From Streptococcus sp. 29896 (lineage in GTDB: Bacteria; Bacillota; Bacilli; Lactobacillales; Streptococcaceae): a DNA stretch of 64,000 nucleotides. The DNA lies in contig NZ_CP118733.1 in NCBI RefSeq assembly GCF_032594915.1, forward strand, positions 2,069,008-2,133,007, read 5' to 3'. The position numbers were made by a program, and so were the translations under genes. Positions 41,407 through 50,533 of the stretch are shown here, in pieces (within the stretch, counting starts at the first letter, position 1; each line of letters starts with the position of its first letter). The notes beneath the pieces were generated by a model. It did not search any database and was not told the DNA's origin. It saw only the letters and a program-made list of their open reading frames with translations.

Positions 41407-42783
41407 TTATCCTTTCTTAGGCAGACGAATGGTAAAGATCAAGCCAGCCTTATTTTCAACGACGATTGTGCCACCTAGACGATGCACAATATTGTTTACA
41501 ATAGAGAGCCCCAAACCATGTCCATCCACTTGTTGACGGGCCTGATCTACCCTATAAAATTCTGTAAAGAGTTTGCCTAGTTGATCCTTAGATACTCCTT
41601 GGCCATTATCAGCAAATGTCCAGACTACTTGATTGCCATCTCTAGCGCCTCTAATGGTCAACAAGAGCGGACTAGTATTGGCATATTTTCGTGCATTATC
41701 TACCAGATTATCCAAAATCCGTCTAAACTGGACTGGGTCCATTTCTACTGGTAATTCTTCTGCCACTTCTAGACGGAAATCAATCGCTTCATCTGCCAAT
41801 TCTGCCTTCTTCTCACTGATATAAGCTTCAAAAAACTCCCATAAATCGACTTCTACTGTATCAAATGGCAATTTATCGGTCTCTAGTTGAGAGAAAACGA
41901 ACAATTTTTCCAATAATTTCTCCATGACCAATGATTTCTGATAGATAATGGTCAGGTAATTCTGCCGTTTTTCTTCTGTGTTGGCAACTCCGTCTAAAAT
42001 TCCCTTGGCATAGCCTTTAATCGATGTGAGAGGTGTCCGTAAATCATGGGAAATATCCGCTACCATTTGGGTTCGATTTTGTTCATACAGACGATTTTTC
42101 TCTTGAGCCTCCAGCAAACTTGTCTGCATTTGGTTGAAACCTTCTGTCAATTCTTCAAATTCTCGATCACCGCTATAATCTAGATTTTCCTGGTAATTTC
42201 CTTTTCGAATCCGCTCAACCCCCTTGTGGAGTTCATCCATCGGTTTCATAATTGCCTGCAGAATGCGTTTGGTAACCATCAGGTTCAAAAGTAAGATAAC
42301 CACAATGCCAGTACCACCCATCAACACAATTTGTAACAGGAAGGTCTGGAATTCCCTAGCATCCTGCTGGTCCTCCGTATCCTCAATCACTGCATAGAGA
42401 GAAACAAGCTGTCCCTGTGTTTCCAATTGCCTACTGATTACAATTTCCTCATCAATGTAGGTCAAATGAGTGGTCTCACTAATTGCAACAGCTGTTACAT
42501 CCTCTACATCTTCCTGGATATTGGAAAACAAGATAAAACCATCGCTCTCCACGTAGAGGTGAGCCCCTCCACTTGCTAATTTCTCCGCCAGACTGACATA
42601 ATCTGTCCCCGAAAACTCTTCAATATTGGTTTGGCTCATCGCTGTTTTCTGACTGGTGGACAATAAACTACTCCGATTCAGATAGATGTTATTGACAACA
42701 AAGACACTGATAGCTAACATGGCAAGCAGAGAAATCCCTAACATCAGCATATTGAGACGAAAAATCCGTTTTTGTAAATTCAT
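41407..42783 (-). CDS. Sensor histidine kinase
   Basis: A 458-residue kinase. Transmembrane helices at about residues 11-33 and 148-170 enclose an extracytoplasmic domain of about 115 residues; a HAMP domain (about 171-223) follows. The phosphorylated His246 is in DISHDLRTPLTSIKG, and the ATPase domain has DNLVDNARKYANTSP, FADNGQGVSKDQLG and GHGLGLSIVNNIV. All catalytic boxes are intact. The outer domain matches no sensor fold that I recognise. It is cotranscribed with the downstream regulator. Confidence 0.93.
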   Translation of the reverse strand: MNLQKRIFRLNMLMLGISLLAMLAISVFVVNNIYLNRSSLLSTSQKTAMSQTNIEEFSGTDYVSLAEKLASGGAHLYVESDGFILFSNIQEDVEDVTAVAISETTHLTYIDEEIVISRQLETQGQLVSLYAVIEDTEDQQDAREFQTFLLQIVLMGGTGIVVILLLNLMVTKRILQAIMKPMDELHKGVERIRKGNYQENLDYSGDREFEELTEGFNQMQTSLLEAQEKNRLYEQNRTQMVADISHDLRTPLTSIKGYAKGILDGVANTEEKRQNYLTIIYQKSLVMEKLLEKLFVFSQLETDKLPFDTVEVDLWEFFEAYISEKKAELADEAIDFRLEVAEELPVEMDPVQFRRILDNLVDNARKYANTSPLLLTIRGARDGNQVVWTFADNGQGVSKDQLGKLFTEFYRVDQARQQVDGHGLGLSIVNNIVHRLGGTIVVENKAGLIFTIRLPKKG

Positions 42784-42853
42784 CTGCCACTTTCTTCCTT
42801 AATTTTTCAACATTATAAGCAAAATCCACCTATTTGTAAAGTTTTCTTGCTTC

Positions 42854-42887
42854 AAAAAAGCTAGGACAGGCAAATGCCTGTCCTAGC
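42854..42887 (-). terminator. Terminator after the LysM gene
   Basis: Perfect 12-base stem GCTAGGACAGGC / GCCTGTCCTAGC with loop AAAT, followed on the minus strand by T6. It separates the LysM gene from the kinase gene downstream. Confidence 0.9.
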
Positions 42888-42927
42888 TATCTCATCCTAG
42901 AATATCTCATACGTACTTCTGGTTAGC

Positions 42928-43473
42928 TTAATACCAACCATTTGCCAACCAGAAAGCCTTGGCTGCAGACCAAGAACCGTAGCGGTTTGCTACATAAGCA
43001 TCTGCCACACGTTCTTGGTTTTCTGGTGAATAGTCACCATTCAAATAGGTATTGGTCAACTGATAGCGACCATAATAAATTCCGTTCTGTGCAGTATAGC
43101 TACCGCCAGATTCCTTTTGGGCAATCCATTCTTTGGCAGCTGCATCTTCTGCACTTAAATTAGAAGAATAGCTGGTAGTCGTTGCAACAGTTGTTTCACT
43201 ACTTGTTTCAGTAGTAGCTGTCTGTGTGGTTGCTTCCGATTCACCGATTTCTAGCACTTGACCAACGAGGATCAGGTTTTTATCCGCGATCTTATTTTCC
43301 TCTACCAAAGCTTCAACACTGGTTTGGTACTGAAGAGCAATTTTAGAAAGCGTATCGCCTGCTTGAACTGTATAGGTTTCTGCACTAACAAGACCTGCTG
43401 TTGCTAAAGATATGGTTGCAACCGCTCCTGTTAGAATGGGTTTTAGGTTTGATTTTAGTGAAAAATTCATCAT
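42928..43473 (-). CDS. Secreted LysM-domain protein with lysozyme-like C-terminus
   Basis: A 181-residue exported protein. A signal peptide covers about residues 1-32 (GAVATISLATAGLVSAET), one LysM peptidoglycan-binding domain about 33-80 (YTVQAGDTLSKIALQYQTSV), a Thr/Ser-rich linker about 82-110, and a C-terminal region with EWIAQKESGGSYTAQNGIYY and GRYQLTNTYLNGDYSPENQ typical of transglycosylase/aggregation-promoting factor domains. It probably acts on cell-wall peptidoglycan. AAAGGA lies eight bases before ATG 43473. Confidence 0.88.
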   Translation of the reverse strand: MMNFSLKSNLKPILTGAVATISLATAGLVSAETYTVQAGDTLSKIALQYQTSVEALVEENKIADKNLILVGQVLEIGESEATTQTATTETSSETTVATTTSYSSNLSAEDAAAKEWIAQKESGGSYTAQNGIYYGRYQLTNTYLNGDYSPENQERVADAYVANRYGSWSAAKAFWLANGWY

Positions 43474-43539
43474 AAAAAGTTTCCTTTCTTTCAACTGCTC
43501 CTATCATACGCCTCCTTTATTACCTTTGGATGTAGAATT

Positions 43540-43555
43540 TGTAACAAATGTTACA
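43540..43555. promoter_or_regulatory. Perfect palindrome upstream of the LysM gene
   Basis: TGTAACAAATGTTACA, a perfect 16-base dyad about 70 bases upstream of the LysM start, and well above the likely -10 TATGAT. It resembles, but does not match, the spaced TGTWA repeats of the WalR/VicR regulator. Its protein is unknown. Confidence 0.5.
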
Positions 43556-43573
43556 GTTGAATTGGAATTGGAC

Positions 43574-43602
43574 TAAAAAAACGCTTTACAAAGCGCTTTT
43601 TT
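43574..43602 (-). terminator. Terminator after ecfT
   Basis: Stem CGCTTT / AAAGCG with flanking A/T runs, T7 on the minus strand, overlapping the ecfT stop codon. It closes the pgsA-ecfA1-ecfA2-ecfT transcript. Confidence 0.85.
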
Positions 43603-44395
43603 AACTTTTTAAAATGAATAAGACCGCACTGATTCCGAGCATAACTAAAATAGCGAGACTATCTAAGTAGGTCCATTTGAGAACGCGATACTTGGTTCTT
43701 CCCTCTCCTCCTTGGTAACCACGGGCTTCCATTGCCGTTGCTAAAGCGTATGCACGTTTAAAACTAGACGCAAATAGTGGGATCAAAATCGGAATCACAG
43801 ATTTGACCTTTTGAATCAAATTGCCTTCTCCAAAATCAACACCACGCGCCCGCTGCGCATTCATGATGCGTGTTGTATCATCCATCAAGGTCGGTACAAA
43901 ACGCAAACTCATGGACAGCATCAAGCCAATTTCATGGACAGGTACCTTGAATCTTGCCAAAGGTGCCAAGCCTGACTCAATGCCATCTGCCAAACTCAAG
44001 GGCGTTGTTGTCAAGGTCAAGAGTGTTGAAAAAATGATAATTAATACGAACCGTGCAAAGATGATGGCTGCCTGAGTCACGCCGTGTTCGGTCAATTGAA
44101 AAATCCAAAATTGCCAGTAAATCCTGCCACCACCTGTAAAGAACAATTGAAAGAAAGTGGTAAAGAGAATAATACCAATCATAGGCTTCAAACCATTCAA
44201 GAAAAAGGAAAATTTGATGGAAGACAAACCAATCAGACCGAAGACAAAACCGATTAAAACCAGATTAGTGACCAAATTATTGGCCCAAAAAATCACCAAC
44301 AAAAAGAGAAACATAGCCAAGAGTTTGCTACGAGGATCCAGGCGATGCAGGAGAGAATTGCCTGGAATATAGCGACCCAAAATGAGTTTATCCAC
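43601..44395 (-). CDS. ecfT: ECF transporter transmembrane component EcfT
   Basis: A 264-residue membrane subunit of energy-coupling-factor vitamin importers. Five to six helices are visible, and the coupling helices carry the motifs ARG ([10 protein letters not shown], about residue 183) and ARG-like [14 protein letters not shown] (about 228), which bind EcfA and EcfA2. It starts at GTG 44395, overlapping the ecfA2 stop, with GGGAGG upstream. EcfA1, EcfA2 and EcfT form a module shared by many vitamin-specific S components encoded elsewhere. Confidence 0.95.
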   Translation of the reverse strand: MDKLILGRYIPGNSLLHRLDPRSKLLAMFLFLLVIFWANNLVTNLVLIGFVFGLIGLSSIKFSFFLNGLKPMIGIILFTTFFQLFFTGGGRIYWQFWIFQLTEHGVTQAAIIFARFVLIIIFSTLLTLTTTPLSLADGIESGLAPLARFKVPVHEIGLMLSMSLRFVPTLMDDTTRIMNAQRARGVDFGEGNLIQKVKSVIPILIPLFASSFKRAYALATAMEARGYQGGEGRTKYRVLKWTYLDSLAILVMLGISAVLFILKS

Positions 44396-45230
44396 CTGAC
44401 ACCACCTCCCTAAATTCGTCTATTGTAATCGGCAATTGTTCAAAAACAAACCCCCGACGTTCTAAATTAGCCGCAAATTTTGTAATTTTTGGAACACCTA
44501 ATTTGATAGACTCCAAGAATTCAACCTGCTGAAAAACCTCTTTCGGCTGACCAGATACCACCAATTTCCCCTTGTCCATCACATAGACATAATCAGCGAA
44601 ATCAGCGACATCATCCATCACATGCGTCACCAAAATAATGGTCATCCCTTCTTGATGCAATTGTTTGAAAATCGCCATCAACTCACGTCTTCCCAAGGGA
44701 TCTAGACCAGCTGTTGGTTCGTCCAAGACCAAATAGTCCGGTTCCATAGCCAAAATTCCTGCAATCGCGACCCGACGCATCTGCCCGCCTGACAATTCAA
44801 AGGGACTTCTCTCAAACAGTTCTTTCCCAATACCAACCAAAGCCAGTTTTTCTGCTGCAATAGCCTGAGCTTCTTCTTCAGAAATACCAAAATTCTGTGG
44901 TCCAAATGCTACATCCTTCAAAACTGTTTCATCAAAGACTTGACTTTCTGGAAATTGAAAAACCAAACCAACCTTTTTCCGAATATGCTTAATATCCTTG
45001 GTTTTTGATCCAGCAAGGATTTCCACACCATCTACCAATACACTACCACTTGTTGGCACATGCAAGCCATTTAATAGCTGTAGAATTGTGGATTTTCCTG
45101 ATCCTGTGTGCCCAATCAAGGCAGTATAGGAACCCTCTTTAATTTCCAAATCCACACCAAATAGGGCACGACCTTCAAAAGGCGTCCCTGCCTGGTAGAT
45201 ATAGCTTACATCTTGGAGATTAATTCCCAT
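44388..45230 (-). CDS. ecfA2: ECF transporter ATPase EcfA2
   Basis: A 280-residue ABC ATPase. Walker A is [16 protein letters not shown] (about residue 39), the signature [14 protein letters not shown], Walker [14 protein letters not shown] and the switch His in ILVTHVMDD. The end [17 protein letters not shown] is typical of EcfA2. It overlaps ecfA1 by 25 bases and ecfT by 8, so translation of the three is coupled. Confidence 0.96.
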   Translation of the reverse strand: MGINLQDVSYIYQAGTPFEGRALFGVDLEIKEGSYTALIGHTGSGKSTILQLLNGLHVPTSGSVLVDGVEILAGSKTKDIKHIRKKVGLVFQFPESQVFDETVLKDVAFGPQNFGISEEEAQAIAAEKLALVGIGKELFERSPFELSGGQMRRVAIAGILAMEPDYLVLDEPTAGLDPLGRRELMAIFKQLHQEGMTIILVTHVMDDVADFADYVYVMDKGKLVVSGQPKEVFQQVEFLESIKLGVPKITKFAANLERRGFVFEQLPITIDEFREVVSGG

Positions 45231-46042
45231 ACTTCTTCTTCCAATTCTTCTTCCGTAAAATAGCCTGATGGTAGGGCAAGGCCTGCCTGCCGCATTTTTT
45301 CTGCTAACTGGACTGTGAAAGGTGCTTCCAATCCAAGTTGATTCAGGTCAGATCGTAAAAATAGTTGACCGGGGCTACTGATGGACTCAATTTGCCCTTT
45401 TTTCATCACAATAACCCGGTCACTCAAGGCAACCTCATCTAGATCATGCGTGATGGACAGTACCGTAATCTTGTACTTTTCTTTAATTCTTTGAACAACC
45501 TTTATCAACTCTAGGCGACCTTCCGGATCCAGCATGCTGGTTGCTTCATCCAAAATCATAATAGCTGGACGCAAGGCAACAACTCCAGCAATGGCGACCC
45601 GTTGTTTTTGACCACCGGATAGCCTAGCAGGTTCCTTGGTTTTAAATTCAGACATCCCAACCAATTCCAGGGCTTCTTGAACTCTTTCACGCATTTCTTC
45701 GAGGGGAATACCTTGGTTTTCCAAACCAAAAGCAACATCATCTTCAACAGTTGCCCCTACAAATTGGTTGTCAGGATTTTGAAAGACCATTCCAATCTGC
45801 CGACGCTTTTCCCAAACATTGTCTGGGGTCAATAAATCGCCTGAAATATAGATTTCACCCTGATTGGCTTCCAAAAGTCCATCAATCAAGCGTACCGTCG
45901 TTGATTTCCCTGATCCGTTATGCCCAATAATCGACAACCATTCCCCTTGTTTCACGTGAAACGAGACCTTATCCAATGTCCAAAATGGAGCATCTTCTTC
46001 ATATTTGTAGGATAAATCTTTTACTTGAATTATTTCTGTCAT
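45206..46042 (-). CDS. ecfA1: ECF transporter ATPase EcfA1
   Basis: A 278-residue ABC ATPase pairing with EcfA2. Walker [17 protein letters not shown], signature [14 protein letters not shown], Walker [17 protein letters not shown] and SITHDLDEV. The ATG overlaps the pgsA stop (TAATG). A ParB-binding parS sequence lies inside the gene at 45948-45963, where the codons for VKQGEW-like residues are used to encode the site. Confidence 0.96.
   Translation of the reverse strand: MTEIIQVKDLSYKYEEDAPFWTLDKVSFHVKQGEWLSIIGHNGSGKSTTVRLIDGLLEANQGEIYISGDLLTPDNVWEKRRQIGMVFQNPDNQFVGATVEDDVAFGLENQGIPLEEMRERVQEALELVGMSEFKTKEPARLSGGQKQRVAIAGVVALRPAIMILDEATSMLDPEGRLELIKVVQRIKEKYKITVLSITHDLDEVALSDRVIVMKKGQIESISSPGQLFLRSDLNQLGLEAPFTVQLAEKMRQAGLALPSGYFTEEELEEEVWELISKM
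45948..45963. other. parS-like site within ecfA1
   Basis: TGTTTCACGTGAAACG matches the parS consensus TGTTTCACGTGAAACA at 15 of 16 bases. Given parB and oriC in the same window, it is a likely ParB-binding site. Confidence 0.8.
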
Positions 46043-46581
46043 TACTTAAACGTGTCCTTAAATAAGAAAGACGCTCCTTTGAAATAGTCATAACCCGAAT
46101 ATAAGGTAAAGAAGAGGGCTACATACAGAGTGATTTGTCCCAATAACTGCCACTGCAAGAGGAGGAAAATAATCGCAAACATTTGCGAAAATGTCTTAAT
46201 TTTACCAGGCATAGCTGCTGCCAAAACCGTCCCACCATTTTCCACTAAAAGCAGACGCAGACCTGTCACTGCCAACTCACGGCAGATGATAATCGCAACC
46301 ACCCAGGCTGGAGCTAAGGATAGTTCCACCAACATGATAAAGGCAGTCATCACTAAAATCTTATCCGCCATCGGATCAGCAAACTTACCGAAATTCGTTA
46401 CAACCTGCCATTTCCGTGCCAGGTAGCCATCTAGATAATCTGTCGCACTTGCCAAAGCAAAGAGAAGGGCAGCAAAGGCCATCCCAGCTCCTGACTGCCA
46501 TAGGGTAAGACTAATAATAAAAATTGGGATAATTGCAATGCGACCTAAGGTAAGGGCATTGGGAATATTTTCTTTTTTCAT
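46042..46581 (-). CDS. pgsA: CDP-diacylglycerol-glycerol-3-phosphate 3-phosphatidyltransferase
   Basis: A 179-residue integral membrane enzyme making phosphatidylglycerol phosphate. The CDP-alcohol phosphatase motif is present: DYLDGYLARKW followed at the correct spacing by GKFADPMADK, supplying the metal-binding aspartates. The start IPNALTLGRIAIIPIFI is typical. It follows the rodZ-like gene by ten bases and precedes ecfA1, an order common to streptococci. Confidence 0.95.
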   Translation of the reverse strand: MKKENIPNALTLGRIAIIPIFIISLTLWQSGAGMAFAALLFALASATDYLDGYLARKWQVVTNFGKFADPMADKILVMTAFIMLVELSLAPAWVVAIIICRELAVTGLRLLLVENGGTVLAAAMPGKIKTFSQMFAIIFLLLQWQLLGQITLYVALFFTLYSGYDYFKGASFLFKDTFK

Positions 46582-46591
46582 GTAAATTCCT

Positions 46592-47443
46592 TTATTCTAG
46601 GGTCAAAACCAGACTAGCAGCTGTGTCATTCAATGAGGAGGTGTCAACCTTCTGACCTGCAATTGTCACCTCAACACCGTCCACAACACCTAAAATAAGT
46701 TCTGCTGCTGTGCTTCCTTGGTAAATAGTTGCTTCTACCTTGGGATTCTCTGGACTCAACGTCACCCCACCAGCGATATCTGAATTGGAAAGACTAACCC
46801 AGCTAGTTGCATCTGTAACGGATAGTGTGACTGTTACCGCTGTTTCTTGATGAGGTACTGTCACATAGAGGACTTGGCCACCTCCAGAACTGGTCAAACT
46901 TGTCGTTGAACTAGTTGTAGTCGAACTAGATGTCGCACTGGTTGAACTGGAACTGTTCGAAGGAGAACTTGATGCTGTTGAGGAGCTTGAAGATGACACC
47001 ACATATGAAGAGGAAGTCTGTTGATTCACCAACAATTGCATCTGATAACGTTGATAGACGACATAAGTCACAAAAATCAAAATCATCAAAGCAGACAAAA
47101 GCAGATAAACCAGCGGTAAAAAGGACTTGCCTTTTCGCTTAGTTTTCTGACGTCTCCGCCATTTGTGTTCAATATCCACTTCTTCACCAGCCTCGAAATA
47201 CTGGACAAGACTTTGGTGTTCAAAAGCATCTACCAAGACATCTGCATCCAAGTCCAAAACATCTGCATAAGAGCGCAAGACAGAAATCGTCGTCTCTTCG
47301 TCCGGCAGATAATCAAAATCATTGTATTCTAAAGCCTGCAAATAATTGGAGTGAATTTTTGTCATTCGTTGAACTTCCGCCAAAGACCAGTCACGACTTT
47401 CCCGAGCAGAACGCAATACTTCACCGATACTTTTTTGCCTCAT
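46592..47443 (-). CDS. rodZ: RodZ-like helix-turn-helix membrane protein
   Basis: A 283-residue protein linked to cell shape in related bacteria. The HTH_25 domain (about residues 1-75) reads IGEVLRSARESRDWSLAEVQ with MTKIHSNYLQALEYNDFDYL; a transmembrane helix lies near 107-130 (FLPLVYLLLSALMILIFVTY), then a Ser/Thr-rich linker and an extracytoplasmic domain of about 85 residues. Start ATG 47443 follows GAGG by five bases. Its MreB contact residues cannot be assessed here; ovoid streptococci lack MreB, so the partner is uncertain. Confidence 0.85.
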   Translation of the reverse strand: MRQKSIGEVLRSARESRDWSLAEVQRMTKIHSNYLQALEYNDFDYLPDEETTISVLRSYADVLDLDADVLVDAFEHQSLVQYFEAGEEVDIEHKWRRRQKTKRKGKSFLPLVYLLLSALMILIFVTYVVYQRYQMQLLVNQQTSSSYVVSSSSSSTASSSPSNSSSSTSATSSSTTTSSTTSLTSSGGGQVLYVTVPHQETAVTVTLSVTDATSWVSLSNSDIAGGVTLSPENPKVEATIYQGSTAAELILGVVDGVEVTIAGQKVDTSSLNDTAASLVLTLE

Positions 47444-47516
47444 AGTAACCTCGCACATTCTCTAGTTTCAATACAATATTGTAACAAAAATCCACAAAAA
47501 ATTCGATGATTGGTAC

Positions 47517-48794
47517 CTAACTTTTTGGAAAAATCGTGAAATCTGCATGGCTAGCCTCTTTAAGAAAGACCCGACCAATTTTCCTGACCATTTCCAAATC
47601 AATTTCTGCTAAAATCCTTGGAAAATCAATGGAATCCACTGAAAAAGGGGACTGTTCAGACAGATAGGTTCCGATAAATTCAACCGAGTTCACCGACTGC
47701 AAAAATTGTCCCAACCACTCTCTCTTGATTAATTCTAGATGCTCTTGGCTGAAATCCGCACTTTTTTCAAAAGAAAACAAAGTTTTACGAATCGCAGAAG
47801 CCAGAGAAATTGGCTCCGCCGTATCCCCACTGATTACCAAATAGTGATAAGAAGGATGGACATCAACATAGAATTGAAAAGAAGAATCGATTTTCCCCTC
47901 ACGGTACCAATCTTGGTAGCGCTCCGACGTCCACCCAATAAGAAGAGCCAAAAAGAGACGCAGGCCCAGTCGATAGGTCGGTAACTCTTGAATAGACTGT
48001 TGTGCCAAACTTCGCATACCAAAAGCCAACTTCGGTGTCGCCACATCCAACTCCATATGACTATGCGCGACTGGGTCTTTTGTTTCAAAATGATGAAGTT
48101 GACAACCATTGGCTAGGTAAGACTGAGCAGGCATCTCAAAAGTTCTTAAAAATGCTTCAATATCATTGACATCCATATCTCCGATGCAAACCAAATTCAT
48201 CTTGTTAGGCTGGTAAAAATAACTGTAAACTTCTTGTAAAGATTGCAGATCGATTTCTTGAATGGAGTCAACGGTTCCCGCAATATCAACTGCTAAAGGA
48301 CTTTCAGGAAACAGGCTTGCTACGATACCAAGATGCAATCGATGATCAGGATCATCCAGATACATCTCAATTTCCTGCTCGATGACTGCCAGCTCCCTTT
48401 CAACTGTCTCTTGTGTAAAACCTGGTGTCAATACCAGTTGCAATAAAAGGGCAAGAGATTCCTTGGTTTCACCCGTTGTAGAATAAAAATAGCTGGTCTG
48501 TGTCTGACTGGTAAAGGCATTCACCTGGCTACTGAGTAGGGCAAACTCCTTCACCATGTCTCTCTTATCTGGCATGTCAAACAGACTATGCTCCAAAAAA
48601 TGAGCCATCCCTTTAGGAATAACTTTTCCATTTTCCTTGACAAGTTTGTCAACCGAACCAAACTGACAGGTTAGAATCCCATAGGATTCCTGTATTCCCT
48701 TTTTAGGCAATAACCATACTGTCAATCCGTTGTCAAGTTCGAAACTACTTATTTTCTCCTGTGTAAAGGATAGAGTAATTTGTTTGGTTTTCAT
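47517..48794 (-). CDS. ymfH: M16-family zinc peptidase-like protein YmfH
   Basis: A 425-residue M16 protein. The inverted zinc motif HFLEH is in MAHFLEHSLFDM (about residue 66) and the distal acidic ligands in ERELAVIEQEIEMYLDDPD, so this subunit can be catalytic. With YmfF it matches the pair implicated in 5-aminopentanol modification of elongation factor P in Bacillus. Its start overlaps the ymfF stop by four bases (ATGA), so the two are translated together and probably form a heterodimer. Confidence 0.88.
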   Translation of the reverse strand: MKTKQITLSFTQEKISSFELDNGLTVWLLPKKGIQESYGILTCQFGSVDKLVKENGKVIPKGMAHFLEHSLFDMPDKRDMVKEFALLSSQVNAFTSQTQTSYFYSTTGETKESLALLLQLVLTPGFTQETVERELAVIEQEIEMYLDDPDHRLHLGIVASLFPESPLAVDIAGTVDSIQEIDLQSLQEVYSYFYQPNKMNLVCIGDMDVNDIEAFLRTFEMPAQSYLANGCQLHHFETKDPVAHSHMELDVATPKLAFGMRSLAQQSIQELPTYRLGLRLFLALLIGWTSERYQDWYREGKIDSSFQFYVDVHPSYHYLVISGDTAEPISLASAIRKTLFSFEKSADFSQEHLELIKREWLGQFLQSVNSVEFIGTYLSEQSPFSVDSIDFPRILAEIDLEMVRKIGRVFLKEASHADFTIFPKS

Positions 48795-50044
48795 GAATCT
48801 ACCCCTTCTAAAAAGTAAATGGCCTGTAAACGAATTGGTTGCGCCAAGTTGACAATATCCTCAATCGTCACAGCCTCTATGGAAGCAATCCAGTCCTTCA
48901 AATCAATCGATTCCAGCTGAAAGAGTTCCTTTCGATACAAGAGTTCCATTTCATGATCTTGACTATCACGACCAAGCTTGGCTGCTGCAATCAATAATTT
49001 TTTCGTCATACTAAGCTCTTCTTCCCCAATCTTCCCCTTTTTAATGGCCAGTAAAGATTGGTGGACTGCCTTCATCACGGGTAAACGATTGGAACGATCG
49101 ATTCCTGCTGTAACTTTCAATAAACCTGTAAAGATTGACAGAGAACTGTCAATGCTATAAGCTAGCCCTTTTTTCTCACGAATATCCATAAATAGCTTAC
49201 TATGAGACATGCCACCAAACAAACCATTGAAAACAAGTAGGGCCGGGTACTGGTCATCTCTGTAAACCACCTGTAAAGGGTAAGCCAATTCTAAAATTGA
49301 TTGATTGACTTCCTTACGTTCCACCCGCTCCTTAATAATAACAGATCGTTCTTGTCTAAAGGTCGGGGAAAGTTTTGGATTTCGGTAGCCAAAATCCATC
49401 GCTTCCACAAAATCAATCATACGTTGACGATCAAACTGACCTGTAAAGAAAAAGTCAATGCGATCGGATCGAAGCATATTGCGATAGGCCTGATAAGTCG
49501 ACTGGGAACTGGTCACTGCTACCAAGTCAGGAGTTGCGTAAGACGGTAATTTGATTTCTTCCTCTGTATAAAAAAGATCTCGAATCCCTCGATCAGCCAG
49601 ATAAAAACTATCTTCCTCTTCCGACAATAGAAAAGATAAGAGGTTCTTCTTTTCAATCTCAAAGAGATGAGAATCAAATTCCTTCCTCTTCTTCAAGGGT
49701 CTAAAAAGACTGGCACGAAGCAGCTCCAATAGTTCCTCTGTGACATCACATTTGTCTGGTAAAAAGTCTGACTGAACATAGGTCAAATTGAGATCAACGA
49801 GATGGTTATTTCCCATCTTAGAGACCTGAGTTTGAAGCTGACTTCCGTATAATTTCGCCAACTGCCTTCTTAGTTGCAAGGGATTTGGAAAATCTTGGTT
49901 AGCCTGTTCCAACATATTGGCTACTAATACCCTATCCGCAATACTAGAAGACTGTAAAGGTGCTGTAAAGCGAACCTTGATTGTATTAGTTGTAAACTGT
50001 TTACTTTCGATAAAATGAAGATAAACACCTTCTTGAATTTTCAT
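48791..50044 (-). CDS. ymfF: M16-family protein YmfF (non-catalytic partner)
   Basis: A 417-residue M16-like protein. It has the fold landmarks LVANMLEQANQDFPNPLQLR and VFNGLFGGMSHSKLFMDIRE but no HxxEH, so it is the inactive partner of YmfH. The promoter is shared, back to back, with yaaA-recF through a palindrome (50074-50096). Its codons use the same AT-rich pattern as its neighbours; no sign of transfer. Confidence 0.87.
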   Translation of the reverse strand: MKIQEGVYLHFIESKQFTTNTIKVRFTAPLQSSSIADRVLVANMLEQANQDFPNPLQLRRQLAKLYGSQLQTQVSKMGNNHLVDLNLTYVQSDFLPDKCDVTEELLELLRASLFRPLKKRKEFDSHLFEIEKKNLLSFLLSEEEDSFYLADRGIRDLFYTEEEIKLPSYATPDLVAVTSSQSTYQAYRNMLRSDRIDFFFTGQFDRQRMIDFVEAMDFGYRNPKLSPTFRQERSVIIKERVERKEVNQSILELAYPLQVVYRDDQYPALLVFNGLFGGMSHSKLFMDIREKKGLAYSIDSSLSIFTGLLKVTAGIDRSNRLPVMKAVHQSLLAIKKGKIGEEELSMTKKLLIAAAKLGRDSQDHEMELLYRKELFQLESIDLKDWIASIEAVTIEDIVNLAQPIRLQAIYFLEGVDS

Positions 50045-50073
50045 CTTTACTCTCTTTCTTTTGCTTGCCCTCC

Positions 50074-50096
50074 ATTATACCATTTTATGGTATAAT
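50074..50096. promoter_or_regulatory. Palindromic divergent promoter between ymfF and yaaA-recF
   Basis: ATTATACCAT and ATGGTATAAT form a perfect inverted repeat around TTT. Each arm carries an extended -10 (TGGTATAAT) facing outward, so one 23-base palindrome gives two promoters that cannot easily be used at once. No good -35 exists for either direction. Confidence 0.75.
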
Positions 50097-50121
50097 ATTC
50101 TGAAACGAGGTAAGAGAATAT

Positions 50122-50532
50122 ATGGAATACAAACTTTTTGATGACTACATCACCCTACAATCTTTATTAAAAACAACAGGATTGTTGCACTCTGGAGGAG
50201 CTATCAAATCCTTCTTAGCTGAAAACCAAGTCTTGGTCAATGGCCAGGAAGAAAACCGTCGTGGCAAAAAATTAAGAGTCGGAGACCTTGTAGAACTACC
50301 AGAACAGGCTAAAACAATCACCTTGGCGGCTCCAAGTCCAGAAGAAATCCAAGAACATGAGAATGATCTTGCTGAAAAAGCGCGCGTAGCAGCGATTGTG
50401 AAGGAAATGAACAAGCAAAACAAATTGCAAAAGCAGACAAAGATTGGAAAAAAACAAGCAAGGGCTCCAAGGCAAACTAAACATACCTCAGAACAAACTG
50501 ACAGAAGACCTGTCCGCTTCCCAGGTACCTAA
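50122..50532 (+). CDS. yaaA: S4-domain RNA-binding protein YaaA
   Basis: A 136-residue protein with an S4 RNA-binding domain ([40 protein letters not shown]) in residues 10-72, as in YaaA, whose gene lies before recF in many Firmicutes. It has a long charged, Lys/Gln-rich C-terminal tail (about 80-136) not usually seen at this length. recF starts two bases after the stop (TAATATG), so cotranslation is likely. Confidence 0.88.
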   Translation: MEYKLFDDYITLQSLLKTTGLLHSGGAIKSFLAENQVLVNGQEENRRGKKLRVGDLVELPEQAKTITLAAPSPEEIQEHENDLAEKARVAAIVKEMNKQNKLQKQTKIGKKQARAPRQTKHTSEQTDRRPVRFPGT

Positions 50533-50533
50533 T

